A DNA stretch of 64,000 nt from assembly GCA_963705885.1 (NCBI GenBank), contig OY970120.1, forward strand, positions 558,001 through 622,000, read 5' to 3'. Shown one piece after another: positions 8,621-17,264 of this stretch. A program made the position numbers and the translations under genes. Origin of the DNA: MFD01275-c22 sp963705885 (GTDB lineage: Bacteria > Actinomycetota > Actinomycetes > JACCUZ01). How positions within the stretch are numbered: position 1 is the first letter of the stretch; every line of letters starts with the position of its first letter. The notes below the pieces were generated by a model, which saw only the letters and a list, made by a program, of their open reading frames with translations, had not been told where the DNA came from and ran no database searches.

Positions 8621-9619
8621 ATGACAGCAGGACGACCGCCGCTCGCGATCGAGGCCACCGGCCTGGTCAAGACCTTCGGCGAGGCGCGCGCCGTGGACGG
8701 CGTCGACCTGGCCGTGCCGACCGGCTCGGTCTACGGCGTGCTAGGCCCCAACGGCGCGGGGAAGACCACGACGATCCGCATGCTGGCGACGCTGATCCGC
8801 CCTGACGCCGGCCAGGCGAGCGTCCTGGGCCACGACATCGTGACCGAGTCCGACGCCGTCCGCGCCGCGGTCAGCCTCACCGGCCAGCTCGCGTCGGTCG
8901 ACGAGGACCTGACCGGCCGCGAGAACCTCGTCCTGCTCGCCCGCCTGCTGGGCCTCGGCCGTCAGGCGGCCAGGACACGCGCGCTCGAGCTGCTCGACGC
9001 GTTCGGGCTCATGGACGCCGAGAGCAGGCTGGTGAAGCACTACTCCGGCGGGATGCGGCGTCGACTGGACATCGCGGCCAGCCTCGTGGTCACCCCCGAG
9101 CTGATGTTCCTCGACGAGCCGACCACCGGGCTCGACCCCCGCTCACGCAACCAGGTCTGGGCGATCATCCGGGCGCTCGTCGCCGAGGGGACGACCATCC
9201 TGCTCTGCACGCAGTACCTCGAGGAGGCCGACCAGCTCGCCGACGGCATCGCCGTCATCGACCACGGCCGCGTCATCGCCGAGGGGACCCCCGCCCAGCT
9301 CAAGGCGTCGGCAGGCGTCGGGTCCCTCCACGTGCGCCTGCTCGACCCCCAGCAGCGCCCCCAGGCGGTGGAGCTGCTCGACCGCGAGCTGGGCCATGCC
9401 ACGCCCGACCCCGACCCGGCCGCGGTGACCGCTGCGTGCCCGGACGGCGACCGGGCCGCCCACGCCGTGGCCGCACTGGCCGGCGCCGGGATCCGCATCG
9501 GCGACTTCTCGCTCGGCCGGCCCAGCCTCGACGAGGTGTTCCTGGCGCTGACCGGGCACCCGGCCGAGGAGGCGGGCCCGGACGAGCAGCCGACCCGCGA
9601 GCAGGAGAGGGTGTCATGA
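8621..9619 (+). CDS. DrrA-type ABC transporter ATP-binding protein
   Basis: A 332-residue ATPase of the daunorubicin-resistance/DrrA family. Walker A is GPNGAGKT at 42-49, the signature is YSGGMRRRLDI at 141-151, and Walker B is LMFLDEPTTGLD at 161-172. A C-terminal extension of about 100 residues is typical of DrrA. It would energise export of a drug, lipid or secondary metabolite. It overlaps the permease gene by ATGA, so the two are translationally coupled. No substrate can be named from the sequence. Confidence 0.92.
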   Translation: MTAGRPPLAIEATGLVKTFGEARAVDGVDLAVPTGSVYGVLGPNGAGKTTTIRMLATLIRPDAGQASVLGHDIVTESDAVRAAVSLTGQLASVDEDLTGRENLVLLARLLGLGRQAARTRALELLDAFGLMDAESRLVKHYSGGMRRRLDIAASLVVTPELMFLDEPTTGLDPRSRNQVWAIIRALVAEGTTILLCTQYLEEADQLADGIAVIDHGRVIAEGTPAQLKASAGVGSLHVRLLDPQQRPQAVELLDRELGHATPDPDPAAVTAACPDGDRAAHAVAALAGAGIRIGDFSLGRPSLDEVFLALTGHPAEEAGPDEQPTREQERVS

Positions 9620-10467
9620 GCGTCAACACCACCGTCGAGCCCGGCACCGGCCCGTCGGGGGCGGACCTCGCGGCCGTGCGCCGTGCCATCGCGTCGACCG
9701 CCCGGCCACCCCGGCCCCCCGCGTGGTCCACTGCGCTGACGTTCGGCTGGCGCGGGATGCTCAAGGTCAAGCACGTGCCCGAGCAGCTGCTGGACGTGAC
9801 CATCACGCCGGTGATGTTCGTCGTGATGTTCACCTACCTCTTCGGTGGTGCCGTCGCGGGCTCCACCGGTGACTACCTCGACTACATCCTCCCGGGCATC
9901 CTCGTGATGTCGGTGCTGTTCACCACCGTCTACTCCGGGGTCTCCCTCAACACCGACCTGACCAAGGGCGTCGTCGACCGGTTCCGCTCGCTGCCGATCT
10001 GGCGGCCCGCCCCGCTCGTCGGGTCGCTGCTGGGCGACAGCGTCCGCTACCTCGTGGCCGGCACCGTCATCATCGTCGTCGGCGTCACGCTCGGCTACCG
10101 CCCCGATGCCGGCCCGGTCGGCGCCGTCGCGGCGCTAGGGCTCGTGGTGATCTTCGCCTTCGGCCTGTCGTGGGTCTTCACGACCCTGGGTCTGCTGCTG
10201 CGCTCGCCGAGCGCGGTGATGAACGCGGGCTTCATGGGCATCTTCCCGCTGACCTTCCTGTCCAACGTCTTCGTCGACCCGGCCACGCTGCCGGGACCGC
10301 TCGAGGCGTTCGTCGACGTGAACCCCATCTCGATCCTGGCGACGGCCTCCCGCGGGCTCATGGAGGGCAGCGCCGAGGCCGGTGACATCGTCGTCGTGCT
10401 CGTCGTCGCCGCCGTCCTGACGGCGGTGTTCGCACCGCTCACGACCCGGCTCTACCGGCGGGGCTGA
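9616..10467 (+). CDS. DrrB-type ABC-2 transporter permease
   Basis: A 283-residue ABC-2 permease with six predicted membrane segments. It is paired with the preceding ATPase by a 4-bp ATGA overlap, which fixes the start at 9616. The conserved stretch GVVDRFRSLPI between the second and third helices is typical of DrrB-like exporters, as is the FLSNVFVDP motif before the last helices. A hydrophilic N-terminus of about 35 residues faces the cytoplasm. The next gene converges with only 10 nt between stops. Confidence 0.92.
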   Translation: MSVNTTVEPGTGPSGADLAAVRRAIASTARPPRPPAWSTALTFGWRGMLKVKHVPEQLLDVTITPVMFVVMFTYLFGGAVAGSTGDYLDYILPGILVMSVLFTTVYSGVSLNTDLTKGVVDRFRSLPIWRPAPLVGSLLGDSVRYLVAGTVIIVVGVTLGYRPDAGPVGAVAALGLVVIFAFGLSWVFTTLGLLLRSPSAVMNAGFMGIFPLTFLSNVFVDPATLPGPLEAFVDVNPISILATASRGLMEGSAEAGDIVVVLVVAAVLTAVFAPLTTRLYRRG

Positions 10468-10477
10468 GGCGCAGGGC

Positions 10478-12217
10478 TCAGCCGCCGCCCGGTTCGACCC
10501 GGACGACGACGAGGGCCACGTCGTCCTCCCCGTGGCCCTGCCGGCGCTCCATGGCGTCGAGCAGGGCGTCGGCGACGACGTCGAGATCGTCGTGCCCGCC
10601 GCAGCTGGCGAACGCGTCGGCGAGCATCGCGAGACCGTCGTCGATGTCGAGAAGCCTCGACTCGACGAGGCCGTCGGTGAACAGGACCAGCGTGTCGTCG
10701 TCCCGCATCTCCTCGGTGACCTCGACCGACCCCCCGATGCCGAGCCCCAGCGGCGCACCCGGCGGCGCGTGCACCTGGCGCACGCGGCCGCTCGAGGAGC
10801 GCAGGAGGAGGGGCAGGTGCCCCGCGTTGGCGACGCGCAGCCGCCGGGACGGGAGGTCGAGGATGGCGTAGCAGGCGGTCGCGAACCGGACGGGCGCGAG
10901 GGCTGGCGTCGCCGCGGTGGCACCGGGACTGCGGTCGGGCACGGAGAGGATCTCGGCCAGCTGGCGGTCGACCAGGTCGAGCACCTCGACCGGCTCCAGG
11001 CGGGCGTGCCCGGCGGCACGCATCACCGCGCGCGCCTGCCCCATGACCGCGGCGGCGGCCACGCCGCGGCCGGACACGTCGCCGATGCCGAGCCCGACCC
11101 GCCCGCCGCCCAGGTCGGTCAGGTCCCACCAGTCCCCGCCGACCTCGACGTCCGGTGCGCCCGCCACGTAGCGGGCGGCGGCAGACAGCCCCGCGACGGC
11201 CGGCGGCGACCCCGGGAGCAGGGCACGCTGGAGCTCGGACGCAGCCTCGCGCTGGTTTCGGGCGGTCCGGACGTGGGCGATCGCACTGCCGGCTCGGGCC
11301 GCGACGTCCTCGAGGAACGGGAGGTCCTCGTCCCGGAAGGCGAGCCGGTCCCCCGCGGCCAGCATCAGCATCACGCCGTTGAGGGTGCCCGCCACCACGA
11401 GCGGGACCAGGACCAGACCGTGGGCGTCGGCCGCGGTCAGCCACGACGCGCTGGCCGGCGCCGAGGCGAGCACCGGGAGGGTCGACTCGTCGACAGGCAC
11501 GAGGACCGGCGTGCCCGACCGGAGGACGGCATCCCAGGGGGACCGGCCGCTGCGCCCCGACGGCGCGGGCGGCGGCCCCAGCGCCGCCAGCGGCTCGGAC
11601 AACGTGATCACCTCGGGAAGCGGCGGCGCCTGGTCGGTCGACCTCTCGTCCCGTACGACGTAGACCGCCACGAGGTCGGCGACGACGGGCACCAGGGCGT
11701 CGGTCAGCGCCTTCAGCGCGCCGCCCGCGTCCGGGGCCGCGGTCATCCGGCTGGTGATGTCGGCCAGGAGCTGCGTCTGGACGGCCTTGGTCTCGGCGCG
11801 GACCTGCGCCGAGACGTCCATCGCGGTGATGACCAGGCCCGCCGGGGGCGTGCCCCACGGCGTGACCACGTAGGAGAGGACCACCTCGCCACCCCTGAGG
11901 TCGCGGACACCGACCGGGTGCGGAGGCGTCTCGACGGTCGAGCCGGTGGCGAAGGCCCGGTCGAGCGGCTCGGCGGCACCCTCGGGCATCTCGGGGAACG
12001 CCTCGGCCATGGGCACACCCAGGGCACGGGCGCCGAACACGCGGCAGGAGGCCGGGTTCTGGTAGGCCAGCGCGTGTCCCGCGCCGACGGTCACGGCCAC
12101 CAGTGCCGGCGAGGCCTCCCAGGCGGCCCGCAGGCCGGAGACCGGCATCCAGGCGAAGACGTCCTCGGCACCGGGCTCGGTGGCGTCGGAGCCCCCGCCG
12201 GCCGCCGAGGTCCGCAT
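10478..12217 (-). CDS. PAS-GAF-SpoIIE (PP2C-type) serine phosphatase, RsbU-like
   Basis: A 579-residue cytosolic signalling protein. It has a PAS-like region at about 30-140, a GAF-like region at about 150-315, and a PP2C/SpoIIE phosphatase domain from about 345 with the metal-binding motifs GGDWWD (360-365) and GDVSGRG (379-385) and a late FTDGLVE motif. Such proteins dephosphorylate STAS anti-anti-sigma factors in partner-switching pathways. The BldG homologue in this window is a possible target, but actinomycetes have many paralogues and no direct link is shown here. Confidence 0.9.
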   Translation of the reverse strand: MRTSAAGGGSDATEPGAEDVFAWMPVSGLRAAWEASPALVAVTVGAGHALAYQNPASCRVFGARALGVPMAEAFPEMPEGAAEPLDRAFATGSTVETPPHPVGVRDLRGGEVVLSYVVTPWGTPPAGLVITAMDVSAQVRAETKAVQTQLLADITSRMTAAPDAGGALKALTDALVPVVADLVAVYVVRDERSTDQAPPLPEVITLSEPLAALGPPPAPSGRSGRSPWDAVLRSGTPVLVPVDESTLPVLASAPASASWLTAADAHGLVLVPLVVAGTLNGVMLMLAAGDRLAFRDEDLPFLEDVAARAGSAIAHVRTARNQREAASELQRALLPGSPPAVAGLSAAARYVAGAPDVEVGGDWWDLTDLGGGRVGLGIGDVSGRGVAAAAVMGQARAVMRAAGHARLEPVEVLDLVDRQLAEILSVPDRSPGATAATPALAPVRFATACYAILDLPSRRLRVANAGHLPLLLRSSSGRVRQVHAPPGAPLGLGIGGSVEVTEEMRDDDTLVLFTDGLVESRLLDIDDGLAMLADAFASCGGHDDLDVVADALLDAMERRQGHGEDDVALVVVRVEPGGG

Positions 12218-12359
12218 CCCGCCACGGTAATGCCGTTCGCCGGCGTGCGGGTGGCGAACGGGCCCGACACAGGTCCCGGCCAGGCGCGTGCCGGTGACCG
12301 GCGGTGCGTTGTGGACGAGCGGCCGCAGCTCCGCGCCCGGTGTCCTAGTGTCCTGCTCG

Positions 12360-12992
12360 ATGTCCAGTGACGGTGAGGGACCGGGTGGCGGGGGTGGCCC
12401 GCCGGCGCGTCAGGTGCGGGCGCTCTTCGACGACGAGTCGCTCACGGTCTACCAGGCGTACTCGGCGCACATCGCCGACCCTGCGGTGGCGGCCGGCCGC
12501 TTCGTTCCGCCGTTCAAGATCGACCGGATGACCTGGGTCAAGCCGTCCTTCCTCTGGATGATGTACCGCAGCGGCTGGGCGACCAAGCCCATGCAGGAGC
12601 GGGTCCTGGCCGTGCGCCTGTCCCGCGCCGGCTTCGACGAGGCCATCACCCAGGCCTGCCTCAGCCACTTCGACCCGCAGGTGCACGGCAGCCACGGCGC
12701 CTGGAAGGCCCGGCGCGACGCAAGCCCGGTCCGGGTCCAGTGGGACCCGGAGCGGTCGCTCGACCTGCAGCCGCTGCCGTGGCGCAGCATCCAGGTCGGC
12801 CTGTCCGGGCCGGTGGTACGCGACTACGTCCGCCGCTGGACGCTGGGGATCACCGACGTCACCGACCTCGCGCACGAGGTCCACGCCCTCGTGGGTGCTG
12901 GTCACCTGCAGCAGGCGCGCGACGTGCTGCCGCAGGAGCGTGCGTACCCGCTCCCCGCGGCGGCCGCGGAGGCCGTGGCCGGCTCGTCATGA
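12360..12992 (+). CDS. DUF4291 family protein
   Basis: A 210-residue protein matching DUF4291: an early VYQAYS motif, then RMTWVKPSFLWMMYRSGW with its invariant Trp, Lys and Pro residues, and a C-terminal IQVGLSG segment. The function is unknown; the family is widespread in bacteria and some eukaryotes. I chose ATG 12360, which leaves a 23-residue Gly/Pro-rich lead before the domain. The 142-nt gap to the divergent phosphatase gene shows no clear promoter. Confidence 0.85.
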   Translation: MSSDGEGPGGGGGPPARQVRALFDDESLTVYQAYSAHIADPAVAAGRFVPPFKIDRMTWVKPSFLWMMYRSGWATKPMQERVLAVRLSRAGFDEAITQACLSHFDPQVHGSHGAWKARRDASPVRVQWDPERSLDLQPLPWRSIQVGLSGPVVRDYVRRWTLGITDVTDLAHEVHALVGAGHLQQARDVLPQERAYPLPAAAAEAVAGSS

Positions 12993-13023
12993 CGCGATGC
13001 ACGGCCGGCGCTGCCCTCCTCCG

Positions 13024-14310
13024 ATGACAGGACGTCGGCCGGCCGTCCGCGCGGGCGACGCTGCCACGGCGGTCTCACCCTGGCGCACCGTTGTCGGGTT
13101 CGGCGTCGTCAGCCTGAGCGCCGACATGGTCTACGAGGGCGCCCGCTCGGTCACCGGACCGTTGCTGGCCTCCCTCGGGGCGTCGGCCGTCCTGGTCGGG
13201 CTGGTCACCGGCGCGGGTGAGGCGGTCGCGCTCGTGCTGCGGCTGGTGTTCGGCCCGCTCGCCGACCGCAGCGGTCGCTACTGGTCACTCACCCTGGCCG
13301 GGTACGGCCTCACCGCGGTCTGCGTCCCGCTGCTCGCGGTGACGCCCTTCCTCGGCGCGGCGGGACTGACCGTGGCGTGCGTGCTGCTGCTGGCGGAGCG
13401 GACCGGGAAGGCCGTCCGGTCCCCCTCGAAGTCCGCGCTGCTCGCGCAGGCCGCGGCGCAGGTCGGGATGGGCCGCGGCCTCGGGGTGCACAAGGCGCTG
13501 GACCAGGTCGGCGCGTTCGCCGGGCCGCTGCTGGTCGCCGGGCTCATCGCGGTGACCGGCGCGATCTGGCCGGCGATGCTCGCCCTTGCGATCCCCGGCG
13601 CCGCCGCCATCGCCCTGCTGGTCTGGTTGCGACGCCGGGTCGCGGCCGCCGCCGACGACGCGCCGACGGAACCGGCAGCCGAGTCCGAACCGGCAACAGG
13701 CTCAGGTCTGCGCACGGTTCTGCGTGCCGGCGTCGGCGCCGGCCTCCCCCCGGACTTCTTCCGGTTCGCGTGGTCCGCCGGGGCGGCCGCCGCCGGGCTG
13801 GTGACCTTCGGCGTCATCTCCTTCCACCTCACCACCGACGACCTGCTCCCCGTCGCCGCAGTCCCGGTCGTGTACGCCGCGGCGATGGCCGTCGCCGCCG
13901 TCGCCGCGCTGGCGACCGGGTTCGGCTACGACCGCCTCGGAAACCGCGTGCTGTACCTCGTGCCGGCTCTGGTCACGGCCGTCCCTGCCCTCGCGTTCGC
14001 CCGGTCGGTGCCGCTCGCCGTCGCCGGCGTGCTGGTGTGGGGCGCAGCCGTGGGGGTGCAGGACTCGACCGTCAAGGCGCTGGTCGCCGACCTCGTCCCG
14101 GGACCGCAGCGCGCCACTGCGTACGGGGTGTTCGCCGCGATCCAGGGCGGCGCCGCGGTGCTCGGCGGGGGCACCGCCGGCTACCTCTACACCCGCTCGG
14201 TACCGATGCTGGTCGCCGTGGTGGCCGTGACGCAGGCCGTCGCGCTGGTCCTCCTGGTCCTCACTCTGCGGGGACGGGCGCGCGCGGTCGGTCCGAGACC
14301 GTCGGCGTGA
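13024..14310 (+). CDS. MFS transporter
   Basis: A 428-residue major facilitator with about 12 membrane segments. The cytoplasmic loop between helices 2 and 3 has the MFS signature as GPLADRSGRYW. The SADMVYEGARSVTGP stretch in helix 1 is shared by a subgroup of uncharacterised actinobacterial and proteobacterial exporters. The start is unsure: ATG 13024 has no good ribosome site, and ATG 12997, 4 nt after the upstream stop, would add nine residues. The upstream DUF4291 gene is probably co-transcribed. Confidence 0.85.
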   Translation: MTGRRPAVRAGDAATAVSPWRTVVGFGVVSLSADMVYEGARSVTGPLLASLGASAVLVGLVTGAGEAVALVLRLVFGPLADRSGRYWSLTLAGYGLTAVCVPLLAVTPFLGAAGLTVACVLLLAERTGKAVRSPSKSALLAQAAAQVGMGRGLGVHKALDQVGAFAGPLLVAGLIAVTGAIWPAMLALAIPGAAAIALLVWLRRRVAAAADDAPTEPAAESEPATGSGLRTVLRAGVGAGLPPDFFRFAWSAGAAAAGLVTFGVISFHLTTDDLLPVAAVPVVYAAAMAVAAVAALATGFGYDRLGNRVLYLVPALVTAVPALAFARSVPLAVAGVLVWGAAVGVQDSTVKALVADLVPGPQRATAYGVFAAIQGGAAVLGGGTAGYLYTRSVPMLVAVVAVTQAVALVLLVLTLRGRARAVGPRPSA

Positions 14311-14313
14311 GGA

Positions 14314-14360
14314 CGCGAAAGGCCCCCGACCAGCACAGCAGCAGGTCAGAGGCCTTCGCG
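14314..14360. terminator. Bidirectional terminator between MFS gene and tRNA-Thr
   Basis: CGCGAA..GGCC (from 14314) pairs with GGCC-TTCGCG (ending 14360), with a one-base bulge and an inner GACC/GGTC stem. It lies directly after the MFS stop on one strand and after the tRNA 3' end on the other, so it can serve both. Confidence 0.65.
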
Positions 14361-14363
14361 CGG

Positions 14364-14437
<74 letters not shown>

Positions 14438-14443
14438 GGGCGT

Positions 14444-14461
14444 CCGGGGGCGGGCCCCCGG
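14444..14461 (-). terminator. Hairpin between ricT and tRNA-Thr
   Basis: CCGGGGG (14444-14450) and CCCCCGG (14455-14461) form a 7-bp GC stem around CGGG, about 50 nt past the ricT stop. It may end ricT transcription or mark the tRNA 5' side. Confidence 0.45.
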
Positions 14462-14513
14462 CACGGCGAGCAAGTCTAGGGCATGCGACGGCGCGGTCCC
14501 GACCGCGGCGTGG

Positions 14514-15368
14514 TCAGGGAGTGGCCGGCGACGGCTCCGTGCCGCCGTACTCCTGGTCGTGCGCCTGCCGCGGCGCGCACACGCTGGCCTTGGGGCAGGC
14601 GCACCGCCGGCCCCCGTCGCGCAGCCGCACCACGACCCGGTCGGACGGCACGTCGTGGGCCACCACGCGCCCGAGCCCCTCGGGCGTCTCGACCGTCTCG
14701 CCGACCGCCGGGGCGTCGGCCTTGAACTCCTGGTAGAGCGGGTGCTCGTACTTCAGGCAGCACATCAGCCGCCCGCAGGCGCCCGAGATCTTCAGCGGGT
14801 TCAGCGGCAGGTCCTGGTCGCGCACCATCCGCATGCTGACCGGCTCGAAGTCCTTGAGGAACGTCGCGCAGCACAGGTCGCGGCCGCACGGCCCGATGCC
14901 GCCCTGCACGCGGGCCTCGTCGCGCGGCCCGAGCTGGCGCAGCTCGACCCGGGCCTTGATCTCCGCGGACAGCTCGCGCACGAGCTGGCGGAAGTCGACC
15001 CGGTGCGGCGCCGAGAAGTACACCGTGACCTTGCCGTCCCCGTCGACGTAGTCCACGGCGACGACCTTCATCGGCAGGTCCAGCGCGCGGATGTGACGCT
15101 TCGCGGCCGAGCGGGCGAGCGTGCGGAAGGCTCGGTTGCTCTCGTCGCGAGCCAGGTCGTCCGCGGTCGCGAGCCCGGCGCACACCGGGAGCCCGCCGAC
15201 GGGCTCGCCGACCTCCTGGGGGGCCCAGACGCACTCGGCCACCTCGGCGCCGGTCTCGGTCGGCACGAGCACCTTGTCGCCCACGCGGGGCGAGATGGGG
15301 CCCGGGTCCAGGTAGTAGAGCCGCCCGTAGCGGGTGAAGCTGACCGCCATCACCCGGCTCATGGGCAC
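14514..15368 (-). CDS. ricT: PSP1-domain protein, RicT/YaaT family
   Basis: A 284-residue cytosolic protein with the PSP1 domain. Conserved cysteines lie in GPCGRDLCC and GACGRLMCC, the cluster that binds Fe-S in Bacillus RicT, where the protein helps control RNA processing with RicA/RicF. In actinobacteria ricT normally follows holB in the tmk-holB-ricT order. Here a diguanylate cyclase on the opposite strand separates the two. The C-terminus has further cysteines (CACPKASVC). M1 and M3 are both possible starts. Confidence 0.9.
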   Translation of the reverse strand: MPMSRVMAVSFTRYGRLYYLDPGPISPRVGDKVLVPTETGAEVAECVWAPQEVGEPVGGLPVCAGLATADDLARDESNRAFRTLARSAAKRHIRALDLPMKVVAVDYVDGDGKVTVYFSAPHRVDFRQLVRELSAEIKARVELRQLGPRDEARVQGGIGPCGRDLCCATFLKDFEPVSMRMVRDQDLPLNPLKISGACGRLMCCLKYEHPLYQEFKADAPAVGETVETPEGLGRVVAHDVPSDRVVVRLRDGGRRCACPKASVCAPRQAHDQEYGGTEPSPATP

Positions 15369-15421
15369 GCACGCTACCCCCCGCCCCTCATGCGGGGCCG
15401 TGCTCCTGCCGATGACGCATC

Positions 15422-17260
15422 GTGGCCCCTCACCCCCCCGCCGCGCTCAGGTCCGACGCCGCACGGCTCGCGGGCGGCCTCGCGCTGTTCGCCGCCGCGG
15501 TCTTCGCCCTCGGCGTGTCCGCCGTCGCGCTGGCGCCGAGCGGCTCCGACGTGGCGGCCTGGTGGCCCGCGGCCGGTCTCGCCGTCGCGGTGACAGCGAT
15601 CGTCCCGGCCCGGCTGCGCGGGCCGGTGGTGGCCACGGTGGTCGTGGCCAGCAGCCTGGCGAACATGGTCGGCGGACGCCCGCCGTCCGTCTCGCTGCTC
15701 TTCGGCGTGTCGAACGCCTGCGAGGCAGCCGTCGCCGCGTGGTGGCTCACGCGGCACCGGACGGACCGGCCCACCCTCGCGACGATGGACGACCTCTGGC
15801 GCCTGGTCTCGGCGACGGCCCTCGGCGCGGTCACGATCGGCACCGGGGCGGCCCTCACCGTTTGGTCGCTGCTGGACGGGCCGCTGCTGGGCACGCTGGT
15901 CCACGTCATGGCGTCGCACTCGGCCGCCGTCCTGATCATGGTCCCGGTGGCCCTGATGCCCGGCGCTCGGCCGACAGGCAGGCGACCCGAGGTGCTGCTC
16001 CAGTGGGGCGTGACGCTCGCCGCCACCGCGGTGGTCTTCGCACCGGGACAGGACCTCGCCCTGACGTTCGTGCCGCTGACGTTCCTCGTCTGGGGCGGGC
16101 TGCGGCTCGGCGTCCGGGCGATGACCGTGCAGCTGCTGGCAGTGGGCGTCCTGGTGACGCTGCAGACCCGCAGCGGCGGCGGGCCCTTCGCCGTTCGGCC
16201 TGGCGGCTCGGTGACCGACGCCGAGACGACCGCCTCCCTGATCCAGGTCTACCTCGTCGTGCTCGCGCTGGTGCTCCTGCCCCTGGTGGTCGCGGTGGCG
16301 CAGCGCCGGGAGTCGATGGAGCGCGTCTCGGCGAGCGAGGAGCTGTTCCGCACCGGCTTCAACGAGGCTCTCCTCGGCATGCTCCTGCTCCGCCGGACGT
16401 CGCACGGCCTGACCATCGTCAAGGTGAACTCCGTGGGGTCGGCGATCCTCTCGAGCACGCCGGAGGCCCTGGTGGGCACGCTCTGGTCCGCGCGGCTCGA
16501 CCGGTCCGCGCGCGACGTCGTGGGGAGGGCCGTCACCGAGATCCTCTCGGGCAGCGCGGCCGGGTGGCACGGCGAGGTCTCGCTGACCGCGGAGGACGGC
16601 GACCGGTGGGTGGAGATCGCCCTGTCCCCGCTGGCCGGTGACCGCGACGCCCCGATGTTCACCGCGCAGATGATCGACATCACGGCCCGCCGCGACGCCG
16701 AGCGCCGGCTCGCCGCGATGGCCCTGCAGGACGACCTCACCGGCCTGCCCAACCGGATGCTGCTCGGCGACCGGCTCGACCACGCCCTGCGCGACCTGCG
16801 CCGGACCGGGGAGGGGCTGGCGGTGCTGTTCCTCGACCTCGACCGGTTCAAGGCCGTCAACGACATCGCCGGCCACCACGCAGGCGACGCCGTCCTGATC
16901 GAGGTGGCGCAGCGGCTGCGTCGCGTGGTCCGGCCCGCCGACACGGTGGCCCGCATCGGCGGCGACGAGTTCGTCATCCTGTGCCCCGGGCTCGACGACC
17001 CCGACGCGGCGTGGCACACCGCCGAGCGGCTGCGCGCCGCTGTGCGGGAGCCGATCTCGGTCGACTCGGTCACGCACACGATGGACGTGAGCATCGGCAT
17101 CGCGATCGGCGACGGGGACAGCTCCCCCGACGACCTGATGCGCGAGGCCGACACCGCGATGTACACCTCGAAGGCGAACGGCCGGGGATGCTCGACGATC
17201 CTGCACGAGGGCCTGCGGGCTCGCCGGTCGGCGCCGCGCGACGACCCCGCCCTGCGCTGA
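15422..17260 (+). CDS. MASE1-like/PAS/GGDEF diguanylate cyclase
   Basis: A 612-residue membrane-bound enzyme predicted to make c-di-GMP from two GTP. About eight membrane segments (residues 15-290, MASE1-like) precede a PAS region (about 300-425) and a GGDEF domain (about 430-600). The active-site motif is intact, RIGGDEF (GGDEF at about 513-517). The inhibitory I-site RxxD is present as RPAD, five residues before GGDEF, so feedback inhibition is expected. No EAL domain follows. It starts at GTG, 53 nt from the divergent ricT start, and sits within an otherwise conserved replication-gene block. Confidence 0.9.
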   Translation: MAPHPPAALRSDAARLAGGLALFAAAVFALGVSAVALAPSGSDVAAWWPAAGLAVAVTAIVPARLRGPVVATVVVASSLANMVGGRPPSVSLLFGVSNACEAAVAAWWLTRHRTDRPTLATMDDLWRLVSATALGAVTIGTGAALTVWSLLDGPLLGTLVHVMASHSAAVLIMVPVALMPGARPTGRRPEVLLQWGVTLAATAVVFAPGQDLALTFVPLTFLVWGGLRLGVRAMTVQLLAVGVLVTLQTRSGGGPFAVRPGGSVTDAETTASLIQVYLVVLALVLLPLVVAVAQRRESMERVSASEELFRTGFNEALLGMLLLRRTSHGLTIVKVNSVGSAILSSTPEALVGTLWSARLDRSARDVVGRAVTEILSGSAAGWHGEVSLTAEDGDRWVEIALSPLAGDRDAPMFTAQMIDITARRDAERRLAAMALQDDLTGLPNRMLLGDRLDHALRDLRRTGEGLAVLFLDLDRFKAVNDIAGHHAGDAVLIEVAQRLRRVVRPADTVARIGGDEFVILCPGLDDPDAAWHTAERLRAAVREPISVDSVTHTMDVSIGIAIGDGDSSPDDLMREADTAMYTSKANGRGCSTILHEGLRARRSAPRDDPALR

Positions 17261-17264
17261 CCGG

